Assembly: GCA_028571685.1 (NCBI GenBank)
Contig: CM053162.1
Location: 68,250,351-68,314,350, forward strand
DNA from: Heterohyrax brucei
Taxonomy: Eukaryota; Chordata; Mammalia; Hyracoidea; Procaviidae
Length of the DNA: 64,000 nt
Direction of reading: 5' to 3'
This document shows, piece after piece, positions 32,114 through 42,758 of this stretch (positions within the stretch are counted from its first letter, which is position 1; the number at the start of each line of letters is the position of its first letter). A model generated the notes under the pieces. It was not told the DNA's origin and made no database searches. It worked only from the letters and a program-made list of their open reading frames with translations. Both the position numbers and the translations under genes were made by a program.

Positions 32114-33984
32114 AGAATTTCTATCTTATTTAATTGACAGTTGAACACTGTTAGGCAAATTTTACTTTGACATTTTTGTTCAAAGCCAAATCTAACTCTT
32201 AGCTCACATTGATTCTTTCCCAACCTTAGTCATGACACTGCTGTAGCCATGTCTATTCAAAAGTTTCAGCTAAGATAGGCATCTGTGACTTTTTAAAAGC
32301 CAATCAATCCTCTAAGAATTTGCAGTTTGGTTCAATCAGAAAACTATAAATATATGCAAATCAATGAAACAAATACGTGACTGTCAATTTGGGAAAACAA
32401 ACAAAAAACTCATATATAAGTTAATTGTGCAACTGCAGAGAAATACCTGGACATATACAGAATGTCTTTTGTCCATTTGTATTTCTCATCTGCTTCCTCT
32501 TTCTCTCTTGTACAAGTTAATGTACCCTCTGTACAAGTTAATGTTTCAAAGCAATTAATTTTTTTCCTCAGAAAGTAGAAAAAAAATAGCTCACATAAAG
32601 CATTTTATATGTGAATCCTTTGATTTTTTTTTTGTTGTTGTTGTTCATTTATTCTTTTTTTTTTTTTCTTTTTACTGCTTTGGTCACATAAAAATTTAAT
32701 TAAAAAGTAAATACAAAAAAAATTCAATTTCTGTTCCAATATACTAGCTATATGGAATAACAAAATAAGGGCAAGGCACAATATTGCACCAGGCTGATTT
32801 TGCAAGCAAGGGAAGCCACAAGAAACACTTTTTTAAATTGCCAGGACTAATTGTGGAAAGGGGCATTTGTAAGGAAGATGAACAAGCAGGCTTGCCTTGA
32901 TGGTTTCAGGGCTTCAAATTCCACCTGCAAAGAAAGTAGCCAAATGAGCAGTCGAAGGAAATCGCTTTCATTCTATTATTAATGTCACATACGCTGGTGA
33001 CAATAGAATTGTCAGAGAGATGTTGCAGCTTAAATATCCCTGGCAGAAACTTTATTGAAAATCAACACAAATCATGGTCAACTCTCAGTTCTCACCCCCA
33101 AAGGAACAATTAAGTCAACGTGAAAGCCTTGAAAGCCTCGTGGGACCAAAACTGTAGCTGAGGTCTGCCCGTGGAAAGGCTTTGTGTCACAGTTGTCAAG
33201 CTGCAATCAGGTCAATGGTCCTTGTCTGCAATGGATTTTACTGGTCCACCAGTCCCACTCATTAAAAAAAAGAAGACTGGTGGAGCCATCAGCTGCACAA
33301 AATCAATCACATCAGCTTGAACAGAAAGCAAAACTTAAGTCTTGGGGCATGTTAACTCATGTCTCGATTTGATGAAGTTTCTTGTTATATCAATAAGGCT
33401 ATTTCTCCTAAAACCATTTCCTTATGAATGCTTTGATAAACATTTAGCTGTTTCAAATACTTAAAAAAAAAAAAAGAATTATAGTGCATAATGGTGATCC
33501 ATTATTTTAATAATATTTAACCATTTTCAAATGGCTGATGCATTTGTCATCCACTTCAATTCGTTCAGTGATCCAGGGAAGATCACGCCTCCATGTACGT
33601 GACAATACAAAATCTGAGTCTAAGTCTTGGTGACTTGTCCCCTAACCCATAGCAGGAAAGTCACCGGAGAGAAGAAGAGAAGCCCTCGTGTTTGCTCTAC
33701 CTCTCCAGTCTGTGACGCACTCCGGGCTGCTTTCTGGTTTAGGCTGGTCTCTGCCTGTTTTTACTTAGCAGTTCAAGTTAGGAAGAATAATAATTCTTCA
33801 TACTGCAGTTAGTTTAATAACCAATCTTATCTGTAAATCAAAGATGGTATATTCAACGTAGGAATAAATAGACCTGAACTAGCTTCCTTCCCTTATGCTT
33901 TCCTCCCTTGCATTCCTGACCTGCACCTTGGGCAGGAGTGAGGCTGGGAGGGCCCAACCACACGGCCTGTTTTTACCATTCAGT
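32114..33984. other. Repeat-poor stretch
   Basis: Almost 1.9 kb. T-rich run at 32620-32668 and a small direct repeat tgtacaagttaatgt (32509, 32530). The 32820-33370 part is discussed separately. No gene recognised. Confidence 0.35.
32940..33160. promoter_or_regulatory. Candidate conserved regulatory block with palindromic SOX-type site
   Basis: Repeat-free. gacaatagaattgtc at 32999-33013 is a perfect inverted repeat of ACAAT/ATTGT with a 3-bp spacer, the arrangement bound by SOXE dimers in known families. A ttattaatg homeodomain word lies 20 bp upstream. Regulatory function is an inference. Confidence 0.35.
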
Positions 33985-34130
33985 CCTCACAATCGCTGTC
34001 CTAGGACCTCGGCCAAGTGACTCATCTCCTTATGAGCACATTCCTGTAAAATGTGCCCACTAGCCATTACTTCCCACTACCACACGAGGTATTAGAAAGA
34101 TGAAAGGAGGAACCAGTGTATTACTATAGC
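33985..34130 (+). mobile_element. Probable MIR
   Basis: 'ctaggacctcggccaagtga', 'ctcatctccttatgagcac', 'attcctgtaaaatgtgccca' and 'cgaggtattagaaagatgaa' follow MIR order (gacctTGGGCAAGT...cctcatctgtaaaatg). Confidence 0.5.
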
Positions 34131-34201
34131 TGAGTACCTCTGCTGCCTAGGCATAAAGTTTGGCAGATAATACTGTGCTTCTATAAGATCTATTATATTC
34201 C

Positions 34202-34345
34202 TGGAAACCCTGATGTGCAGTCTTTAAGAGTTGTGGCTGCTAAACAAAAGATCAGCAGTTCAAATTTACCAGATGCTCTTTGGAAACCTTATGGGGCAGT
34301 TCTACTCTGTCCTGAAGAGTTTCTACTTGACAGCAATGGATTTCT
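34202..34345 (+). mobile_element. AfroSINE
   Basis: 'ggaaaccctgatgtgcagtc', 'gatcagcagttcaaatttac', 'ctttggaaaccttatggggc', 'agttctactctgtcctgaag', tail 'gacagcaatggatttc'. Confidence 0.93.
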
Positions 34346-34439
34346 TTTCCTTTTTGATTTCCTACAACTGTGGGAAAAATATAGACAATAAAAGAGGAAA
34401 AAAAAACAGGTGTTTTCATGTGTGTGTATATGTAAAATA

Positions 34440-35345
34440 TATCAGGTGGTAAAAAGTGTTACGGAGGATAATAAACCACAGCCAGTGGTCTAGAAAGTGC
34501 AGCGGCTAGTGGTGAGGGTGAGTGACGTGTCTCAGCGGCCAGTGAAGGCTTCTGTGATAAGCAGACGTCTGAACAAAGACCTCAAGAAAGCAAAAGAGGA
34601 GCTGTGTGAGGATGTTGCAGGACGACTTGCAGGGAAACAATAGCACATGCAAAGGACTCCAGTGGTAGCAGAATCACTTAACTGAGCATCAGCAATAAGG
34701 CAGGAGGTTGGAGTTGAATGGGGAGGCAGCGCGAGGATGCAGTCAGGAGGGTTCTGCTGCAGCAGGCCGAGGAAAGCTGTACCGACGGTAACTGAGAGTC
34801 AGGGCGCTTGAGCCGATCACTGATCTGATTTATTTTAAATGGATGCCGCTATTTTTTTTTGTGGAAAATAGATGGGAGGTACTTAACGATCAAAACATCT
34901 TTATCAGAAACTGCTAGATTTCCAGAGCTGATTGCAATGGATAAGCTGAAAGACAATGCTATTTTGGACTAGGATGGCCGGGAGTGCCCATATTTTGGAT
35001 ACATTTGGCAAGTTGGGTTGATAGGATTTGTTGATTGCATATAAAGTATAAGAAAAAGGTGAGTCCGTGAGAACTCCGTGATGACTCCTTAAGCAACTGG
35101 AAGAGTGAAGTGTTTTTCATTGAGCTGGGAAAGACTTTATGAAGGCTGGCTTGGGATCAGAGCACCATCAGGAATCAGTTTTTCTGTGTCAGTGTTCAGA
35201 AGTAGATTAGACACCCAAGTGGAAATGTCAAATAACTAGAGTGTGACTTGGTAATTCAAGGAAAAGATTTTGGCGAGAGATATACATTGGGAGATATACA
35301 TGTGGAGAGTTGTAAAGTCTAGGGACTAGGTGTAATCACCAAACA
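34440..35345 (-). mobile_element. L2 LINE relic, antisense
   Basis: About 900 bp follows L2 in reverse, in order: 'gtgaaggcttctgtgataag', 'caatagcacatgcaaaggac', 'gatcactgatctgatttatt', 'ggactaggatggccgggagt', 'gatgactccttaagcaactg', 'acacccaagtggaaatgtca', 'gagatatacattgggagata'. Decayed, non-coding today. Confidence 0.85.
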
Positions 35346-36404
35346 GAAAGGAGAGAAAGGAGGTCCTAAGAATGATCACTGAATGTAAAATTACTTGATA
35401 ATTTGCAGTCTTTAAAAGTATGTAGACCTGCTTCATTGGTACTTACTGAGTCTTATAACAGGTCTCTTGATTTATTAATCAACTGATGTGGTCCCGTTGT
35501 ATTCTTATTTATGTTATCTAAGTGGAAAGGCAAAGATGCTTACTTAAAACAAAAGAAAAAAGTTGATTTGATTTTAATGACTGCAGAGTGTGATTTTCTG
35601 TTCTGTAACTGCAAAAGCAAAATCTAACATCAAAACATATTTTAAAAAAGAATCAGGTAAATTGTTCACCTGACCTAGGATCTGTCTTGGAGCTGCGGTG
35701 CCTGTTTGCATACTTGACCACTTCTAAATGCCAGACAACAACCTAAACATTCCTTCTTACTGGGGGCAACCACCTTGGATCTCTCTAGGATGGTTCATTT
35801 GGTTTAGCTTTTTTCTCGGGATAGTAAACCAAATGCCTTTTTGTGGGTTAGTATTTTAGCTGTTCTAAAAATATATTTTCATGTCTTCCTTTGCAACAGT
35901 ATTGAAAGTGTTCATGCTTTCCAACACTTGCTTTGTGGCATTTGGTCTCTGTTTTGTGTAATTTCCAACACACTTGGCATCAGTTTGATGAGTCTCACGG
36001 CGTTCTTACGTCCATCCATCTGTTTGTGCATATGCCAACAACCAGGATAAATGTCTCTTAATCCTTAGTTCTTAAGGGAATACCAGGGCAACGTGGGATG
36101 AAATAGTCTGCTTTACTACATGGTATGCCATTAGGAAACATGCATACAACACAATATTATGCTTTTTAACATCCTTTGCCTAAAGCTAGAGTAAATACCC
36201 CTGCTTTTCTGTACCAGCTCCCTGCCAGTCTTAGGGACCTAGACCAACGTGTTAATGAAAGGGCCATGTCAGAATTTGACTTCTAACCCTACTGGACCCA
36301 CTTCCTCCTTTCAACGCAATGTGTCATCCTTCACTCCCAGCAATATAAATCTGTTGTTATTCACTGTCCTTTTGTAAATAAGAGGCCTCCGTTTTAATCA
36401 ATTT
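35346..36404. other. Unassigned stretch
   Basis: No recognised repeat or gene. Confidence 0.3.
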
Positions 36405-36520
36405 TGATGTTAAACTCATTATCTCTTTAAAACCGAGATAATTATATCTGCCTTACCTACCTCCAAGAGTTGTGTGGCAGTGTCACGAAGAGTATAAAGT
36501 GCTATCAAAAAGATTGCCTT
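36405..36520 (+). mobile_element. MIR
   Basis: 'aaactcattatctctttaaa', 'gagataattatatctgcctt', 'agttgtgtggcagtgtcacg', 'agtataaagtgctatc' match the MIR core and 3' half. Confidence 0.6.
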
Positions 36521-37760
36521 GACTGTGTATAAATACTCACGTGAATATATTTATAGCAATGTATGTATTCACATACATGTCATGCATGTCACAGACATAT
36601 GCAACAAAAAATGTTAAATATCTGCCTTCTCAAGAGTGAGCTTAGTACCTTCAGTTTGCCCGATATATCTTAAAATCTTTTTTACAGTCTTCAAAATTAG
36701 GGCTTTTATTCTAGAATCAGATGAAAATGAAATAGTTTCTGGCTTTCTCATTTACATAATTGCAAAACATTGATTTATGTGTTAACTGGGCACTAATCCC
36801 CATCTCTTTCTTGGTACTGTCTTTCCTGTTACCAGCAAGCTTGTTTTTTCAGTGCCTTAGTTCTCCACAACTAAAGTTCCGTTTGAGTTCTTCGTGGGAT
36901 TTTTTCCTGCCCCCTGCCACATTCTCTCCTTCTTCATCAAATAGCCTTCTGTTGTACTAGCTTAGGAGTGGCTTCTGGGAAATAAAGACCCTTCTGTGTG
37001 AGCTGTCATCAGCCTGCTGCCCTGTTTTCAGAGGCAAACCCTTGCAGTTTCTCTTGCCCAGGCACATCCTCTTGGTTTTTACAGATCACCATTTCAAGCC
37101 CCTTTCCCAAATGTACGAACTTCGGCAGGAACCTAACTAATCTCTGTCATTCTTCTACGGCCACAAGGCACCCATCCTTCTCTCCTTCGTCTAAAACAGG
37201 TGGACCCCAACGGACTATTTCTCTGCTCCGTCTATACTCCTGAGGCGTGGATCAGCCACTTCAAAGAGATGGGCTGGACTGCTTTTCACTGTCAGCACAC
37301 ATGTGGCACAAAGAAGCAAGATAGGAGGGCCTTCTAAGGTGGTGCATTGTTTGGGCTAATTTGGCAGATGTGTTCTTGGGGTCAGCAATTTGATTGACAG
37401 TAGGCGTCGGTGCTGCTCAGAGTAACAAAAGGGGAATGGGTTATTTTGGAGCTTAGGGATATGAACTTGCAGAGTAGATATAGAGCCATGCATTTGGAGA
37501 TGACAGAGATTCATGAGAACACACAACAGCAGAGTTAATGTCCCCAAGGCTCAGTCAAGCAAGAGGGCTGATGATGGCTCCAGAATACTGTGCAGGGACC
37601 TTGTCCTGCGCTCAGCTCACTGAACTGTAATTACTTCTTTGCATCTCTGCCTTCTGCAACAGAATTTAGGTACAGTGAAGAATGATACTTCATAATATAA
37701 TAAAATGCAGAAAGAGTGAGTAAAGATTGCTCTCTAAAGATTTTAAGCATCCCAGTATTT
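36521..37760. other. Unassigned, repeat-poor
   Basis: Pyrimidine-rich around 36790-37240 on the plus strand. Short frames there are Ser/Pro/Leu-rich from base composition and not recognisable. Confidence 0.3.
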
Positions 37761-37782
37761 TCTGTTGCTGTTGTGTTAGGTG
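37761..37782 (-). mobile_element. RTE LINE 3' tail
   Basis: 'tctgttgctgttgtgttagg' is the reverse (AAC)n tail of the RTE element, cut off from the rest at 37953 by an AfroSINE. Confidence 0.75.
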
Positions 37783-37951
37783 GAAACCCTGGTGGCATAG
37801 TGGTTAAGTGTTATATCTAATAACCGAAAGGTTGGCAGCTCGATTCCACCAGGCACTCCTTGGAAACTCTATGGAGCAGTTCTACTCTGTCCTCTAGAGT
37901 CACTATGAGTCAGAATTGACTTGATGGCAGTGGGTTTCATTTTTTGGTTTG
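37783..37951 (+). mobile_element. AfroSINE inserted in RTE tail
   Basis: 'gaaaccctggtggcatagtg', 'ccgaaaggttggcagctcga', 'actccttggaaactctatgg', 'gagtcagaattgacttgatg', tail ggcagtgggtttc. gttgtgttaggtg (37770-37782) and gttgtattaggtg (37952-37964) are its target-site duplication. Confidence 0.96.
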
Positions 37952-37952
37952 G

Positions 37953-38930
37953 TTGTATTAGGTGCCATCAAGGATTCTGACTCATAGCAAGCCTACGTGT
38001 GTACAGCAGAAGGAAACACTGCCCAGTCCTGCACCGTGCCCACAATCGTTATGCTTGAGGGCTTTGTTACAGTCACTGTGTCAATCCGTGTGATCGATGG
38101 TCTTCCTTTCCTTCCTTGAAACTCTACTTCACCTAGCATGATGGTCTTCTTCAAAGAATAATACCTCCTGACAACACATCCAAAGTATGTAAGACATGGT
38201 CTCACCATCTTCACTTCTAAGGAGGACTCTGGTGGTACTTCTTCCAAGACACATCTGTTGATTCTTTTGGCAGACCGTGCTGTCCTCGGTATTCATCTCC
38301 AACACCACAACACAAAGGCATCAGTTATTCTTCTGTGTTCCTTATTCGTTACCCAGCATATGATGTGATTGAAAATACCACAGCTTGGGACAGGCACACT
38401 TTAGTCTACAAGGTGATATCTTTTTTTCCAACACTCCAAAGAGGTCTTTCGCAGCAGATTTACCCAGCGTAATGCATCTTTGATTTCTTGTCTCCCGCTA
38501 CCACAGGTACTGACTGGAGAATGAAGTAAAATGAAATATTTGACAACTCCCTTCTTTTCTGTTAATCATGATGTTGTTTACTGGTCCAGTTGTAACGATT
38601 TTTGTTTTCTTGGCGTCGAGGCACTACCCATATTCAAGGCTATGGTCTTTGATCTTTATCAGTAAGCATTTCAAGTCCTTTTCACTTCCAGCAAACAAGG
38701 TTATGTCATCTGCGTAATGCAGGCTGTTAATGAGTCTTCCTCCAATCCTAACATCCAATTTTTCTTTATGATATAGTCCAGTTTGTCAGGTTGTTTTCTC
38801 TGCATGCAGAGTGAAAAGTAATGGTGAAAGGATGCAACTCTGACATACACATTTCCTGACTTTCAGCCATGCAGTGTCCTCTTGTTCTGCATCAGTTTGT
38901 CTGACGTGGTGTTCTTCTCTATTAGGAGTA
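37953..38930 (-). mobile_element. RTE (Bov-B-like) LINE, RT C-terminal part and 3' end
   Basis: Reverse-strand decayed RTE. Near 38705-38716 the complement reads TAC-GCA-GAT-GAC, i.e. the YADD reverse-transcriptase active site, inside a GGRLINSLHYADD-type context. The 3' end shares ttaggtgcc and gagtcg-type words with AfroSINEs. 5'-truncated within the RT, so it is not autonomous. Confidence 0.92.
37993..38247 (-). pseudogene. RTE ORF C-terminal remnant
   Basis: An 84-codon stretch inside the RTE element keeps family phrases: a FGCVVRR block (family: YFGHLMRR), then KKTIMLGEVE, GRKGRPS and RIDTVT, then VHT near the end. These are the hallmark C-terminal motifs of RTE/Bov-B ORF2. The reading frame is interrupted toward the RT, so this is a fossil. 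No cellular role is suggested. Confidence 0.88.
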
Positions 38931-39639
38931 TGTGTTATTCATTCTTTGCCTTCTTAGCAAATAACAATTCTTAGATCATATGCTTCCCAGGAACAAACCA
39001 CGGTACCATGGTCATAGTAAGAGTTAAGAATGGGTCAAATGCAGAGAAGAATGAAAGAGTAAAAGGACAAACCAATGGCAGCTAAAATTACAGTTAATTA
39101 ACATGATTTTGGTGAAGTTACTCCTTGTTACTCACAGACCCTTTGGTCTCTATTCTTTGATTGAGAAGATGGAGGGGACAAGGGAGGATGGAAGGGGTGG
39201 ATTGAACATCAGAGTCACGGACAGAATTGCCTGTGATGGCTATTTATTCTAGCACAGACTTTCTGGAGGAAACCAAGGAACTCTATAAGCTGGAGCAGAT
39301 TACATTAACATACAAACAGAAATGCATGGGGTAGCAATTTTTTTTTTTTTTTTTTACCTCTGACTGATGTAGAGAACCTTGTAAGTATCTCTGGTTATGG
39401 AGCAAAAATGAACAGCAGCAGGAAGAAGAATAAAACAAAAAAAAACATCAAGAAAATCAATTAATAGTCTGATATTTACTCTTTTTTTTTTGGAGGGTGT
39501 GACACCCATTGATTTTGTTTCTTTCTATAGGTATTGTCACTTCTCCTACCATTCAAACATAGGATCACTTTGTTACCTTTGTTTTTCTTAAAAAAAAAAT
39601 GCATGATTTCAGAGTATAATATCTTTTTAAATTGTCTAG
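38931..39639. other. Unassigned stretch
   Basis: Contains a T run at about 39338-39356 and short A/T runs. No family or gene recognised. Confidence 0.3.
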
Positions 39640-39800
39640 GAAACCCCTGTTGTGTAATGGTTAGTGCTGTGGCAATTAACCAGAAGGTCAGTACTTTGAA
39701 TCTGCCAAGGTGCTCCTTGGAAACTCTATAGGGCAGCTTTATTCTGTCTTTTAGATCTCTATGAGTCAGAATTGACTTGGCAGAAATGAATTTGACTCTT
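39640..39800 (+). mobile_element. AfroSINE
   Basis: 'ggaaacccctgttgtgtaat', 'taaccagaaggtcagtactt', 'gctccttggaaactctatag', 'gagtcagaattgacttggca' and a T-rich tail. Confidence 0.93.
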
Positions 39801-40012
39801 TTTTTGGCATGAGTGGTAGTAAATTCAAGGAACGGGTTTGGTGGTTTTGGTTAAATTATTAAATGCCATTTTTTTTGTGACTTATAGACTTGCCATCAAT
39901 CTAACCATTAGCCAATTACTGTGCTTAGATTTCATTTCTTTGACACTTATTATTCTTAGGATATGTTCAAAAATTCTCATTATCTGTTCATTGGTTAAGA
40001 ACACAAGTGTAC

Positions 40013-40880
40013 TTCTGCATCTGTGTAATAGGTTGAAAGGTCAGGTAGCATGAAGCCTCCCATTGTGTTTCTCTTCTTCAGTGGTGCTTTACTAAGCCAG
40101 GGTTTCTTCCCTTTCCAGACAAGGTTGGTGATGTGGTTCTCCATCTCATTAAAAAATGACCTGGAATTTGTATTGGGATTGCGCTGTATAAGTAGAATGC
40201 TTTAGGTAAAATAGCCATTTTCACAACGTTAACTCTTCCAAACCAAGAGCAGGGTAGGTTTCTCCAATTTTGTAAGTCTTTTCTAGTTACTTGCAGTAAG
40301 GCCTTGTAGCTCTCTCTGTATAAGTCTCTTATTTATCTAGTCAGATTTATTCCTATGTATTTTAACTTCTTAGGAGCTATAATAAATGGTATGGATTTGG
40401 TGATTTCTTCTTTGATGAACTCTTTGTTGGTATAAAGGACTCCTACCAATTTACTTATGTTTATCTGTATCCCGATACTTTGCTGAACTCCTCTATTAGT
40501 TCTGGTAGTTTAGTTATGGATTCCTCAGAATTCTCTGTATATACAATCATATTATCTGTGACTATGGAGATTTTTACTTCTTCATTGCCAATACAGATGC
40601 CTTTTATTTCTTTCTTTTGTCTAATCACTCTGGCTAGAACTTCTGGCACAATGCTGAATAGACGTGGTGAGGATTGGCATCCTTCTCTGGTTCCCATTCT
40701 CAAGGGGAATTCTTTCAGTCTTTCACCACTCAGGATGATGAAGGCAGTGGGCTTTACATAGATGACACGAATTGCATTGAGGAATGTCCCCTCTATTTCT
40801 ATTTTTCTAAGTTTTTAGCATGAATGGATGTTGGACTTTGTCAAATGCCTTTTTTGCATAAGTTGATGATATCAGTCTAG
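40013..40880 (-). mobile_element. L1 with 5' inversion: inverted RT part
   Basis: Minus-strand L1 ORF2 RT region. The 80-codon frame 40461-40703 shows a [13 protein letters not shown] block (family GTRQGCPLSPLLF), [11 protein letters not shown] and [10 protein letters not shown], and VTDNMIVY in place of the catalytic FADDMIVY. Its ORF2-order end adjoins the start of the sense part at 40881, the pattern made by twin priming. caagtgtac flanks the whole (40004-40012 and 42169-42177). Confidence 0.92.
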
Positions 40881-42168
40881 TACTGGTACAAAAAGAGAGA
40901 CATAGACCAATGGAATAGTGTGGAGACTCCAGAGACATCACCATCCTCTCATGAATAAATAATATTTGTTGAAGTTTCTAAGATTGTAAACAGAAGGTTA
41001 AAAAAAAGTCTCTTCAACAAAAGTTGTTTGCAAAATAAGATATCCATCTGCAAAATACTGAAACAAGTGCAATATTTCACATCTTACATACAAACTAACT
41101 CTAAGTGGATCAAAGACCTAAATTTTAAACCTCAAAGAGTAAAAATTTGCAAGAAAAAATAAGATCAGTGATGAATGTTCTGCTACACAGTTTAGACAGA
41201 CTTCCAAATCTAGCAACCAAAGCATGATTAACAGAAGAGAAAATAGATAAATGGGAACTACTAAGGATCAAATGCTTTTGCTTATCTGAAAACTTTATCA
41301 AAAAAATTAAAAGACCACCTACATAATGGGAAAAAAATATTCAACAACCACATGGCAGACTATCCTCTGTTTTCCATAATCTACAAGGTTCTGCAAAATA
41401 TCAGCAAGAAAAAGGTAAATAATCAAGTTAAGCAAAGGACAAAGGAGATGGGCAGACACTTTGTGAGAGAGGACATTCAGGCAGCCAAAAGACACAAGAG
41501 AAAATGCTCATGATCATTAGCTATCAAAGAAATCCAAATCAAAACTACAGTGAGATACCATTTCACCCCAGTAAGATTGGCCATGATCCAAAAAACACAC
41601 AACAAATGCTGGAGAGACTGTGGAAACACTGGAACTCTCCTGCACTACTGGTAGGATTTCAGATTGGTACAACCTCTTTGGAAAGAAATCTGGCGCTTCC
41701 TGAAGAAGCTGGAAATAGATACACCATTTGATCCACTGCTTGAAATATACCCTTTAGAAGCAAAAGATGTCACACAGACACATGTACACAGACATTTACT
41801 GAAGCACAGTTCACAATAGCTAAAAGATGGAATCAACCCCCATGCCCATCCACAGATGAATGGATAAACAAACTATGATACATATACTTAATGGAACACT
41901 ATCCTATGGTAAAAAACGATGATGGTTTTAGAAACATTTCATACCATGGTTTCAACTGGAGAATATTATGCTGAGTGAAATCGGTCAGTGTCAAAAGAAC
42001 AACTATTGTATGAGACCCCTGTTATAAGTACTTAAAAATAGAATTGTCTACAGAAGAAAATAACTTTGATGGCTACAAGGGTGGGGGGAAGATTTTATCA
42101 TAGATGAGATAGTTGATAGATGTGACAAATTTTATTCATTTACTGTAATAAATAAATAAACAAGTATG
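40881..42168 (+). mobile_element. L1 with 5' inversion: sense 3' part
   Basis: Continues ORF2 on the plus strand: 'tactggtacaaaaagagaga' and 'catagaccaatggaatagtg', then 'tggatcaaagacctaaattt', 'aaatgctggagagactgtgg', 'gaacactatcctatgg' and the ORF2 end near 42030. A short 3' region and an (aaat)n tail follow at about 42145-42160. Stops and frameshifts are present. Confidence 0.93.
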
Positions 42169-42289
42169 CAAGTGTACATACTTGTACATACAGGTATAAA
42201 TGTATAAACAGACATGTGGTTATTGCAAGTACTCAGACATCTTACGGGCATGAATAGAGTGACAGTGACTTGATGGCTTTAGTCTCCAA

Positions 42290-42395
42290 AGCAAACCAAA
42301 CTCACAGCCAGAAAGGTGATCCCAATGCATAGAAACTCTATAGGACAGAGTGGAACTGCTCCACAGGACCTGAGGCTGTAACGCAATCTCCAGAG
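42290..42395 (-). mobile_element. AfroSINE fragment
   Basis: 'ccaaactcacagccagaaag'-like tail side, 'tctataggacagagtggaac', 'cacaggacctgaggctgtaa'. The B-box half is lost. Confidence 0.7.
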
Positions 42396-42507
42396 GATAA
42401 GAATTCAGAGCAACAGCAGCATGGCTTTTGTCTTCTTGAATGCCCCCACCATAGACAAGGTATGGATGGAACTATTTAGGGGGGGGACTTCACCTATCGG
42501 TGTAAAC

Positions 42508-42621
42508 TAAGCAAACCTACCACAGTCAAGTCGATGCCTACCCACAGGGACCCTAGAGACAGAGTAGAACTACCCCTATAGAGTTTCCAAGGAGTAGCTG
42601 GCAGATTTGAACTGCCGACCT
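42508..42621 (-). mobile_element. AfroSINE, truncated
   Basis: 'gcaaacctaccacagtcaag', 'agacagagtagaactacccc', 'gagtttccaaggagtagctg', 'gatttgaactgccgacctt', where it stops abruptly at the palindrome. Confidence 0.88.
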
Positions 42622-42758
42622 TCTCTGTCACCAGGTCTGATGATCAGCACATGACATTTCTCCATTTTGTCCTAAATTCTCAATTTGGAATGATCACTCA
42701 TCAGCAGAAACAAAATGGCAAAATGGCACAGGCTGATCACCAGACCTGGTGACAGAGA
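42622..42758. repeat. Long imperfect palindrome (possible hairpin or MITE-like unit)
   Basis: Left arm 42622-42671 (tctctgtcaccaggtctg...) and right arm 42709-42758 are inverted repeats of about 50 bp with about seven mismatches, separated by a 37-bp loop. It is not part of the AfroSINE that it abuts. Confidence 0.93.
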
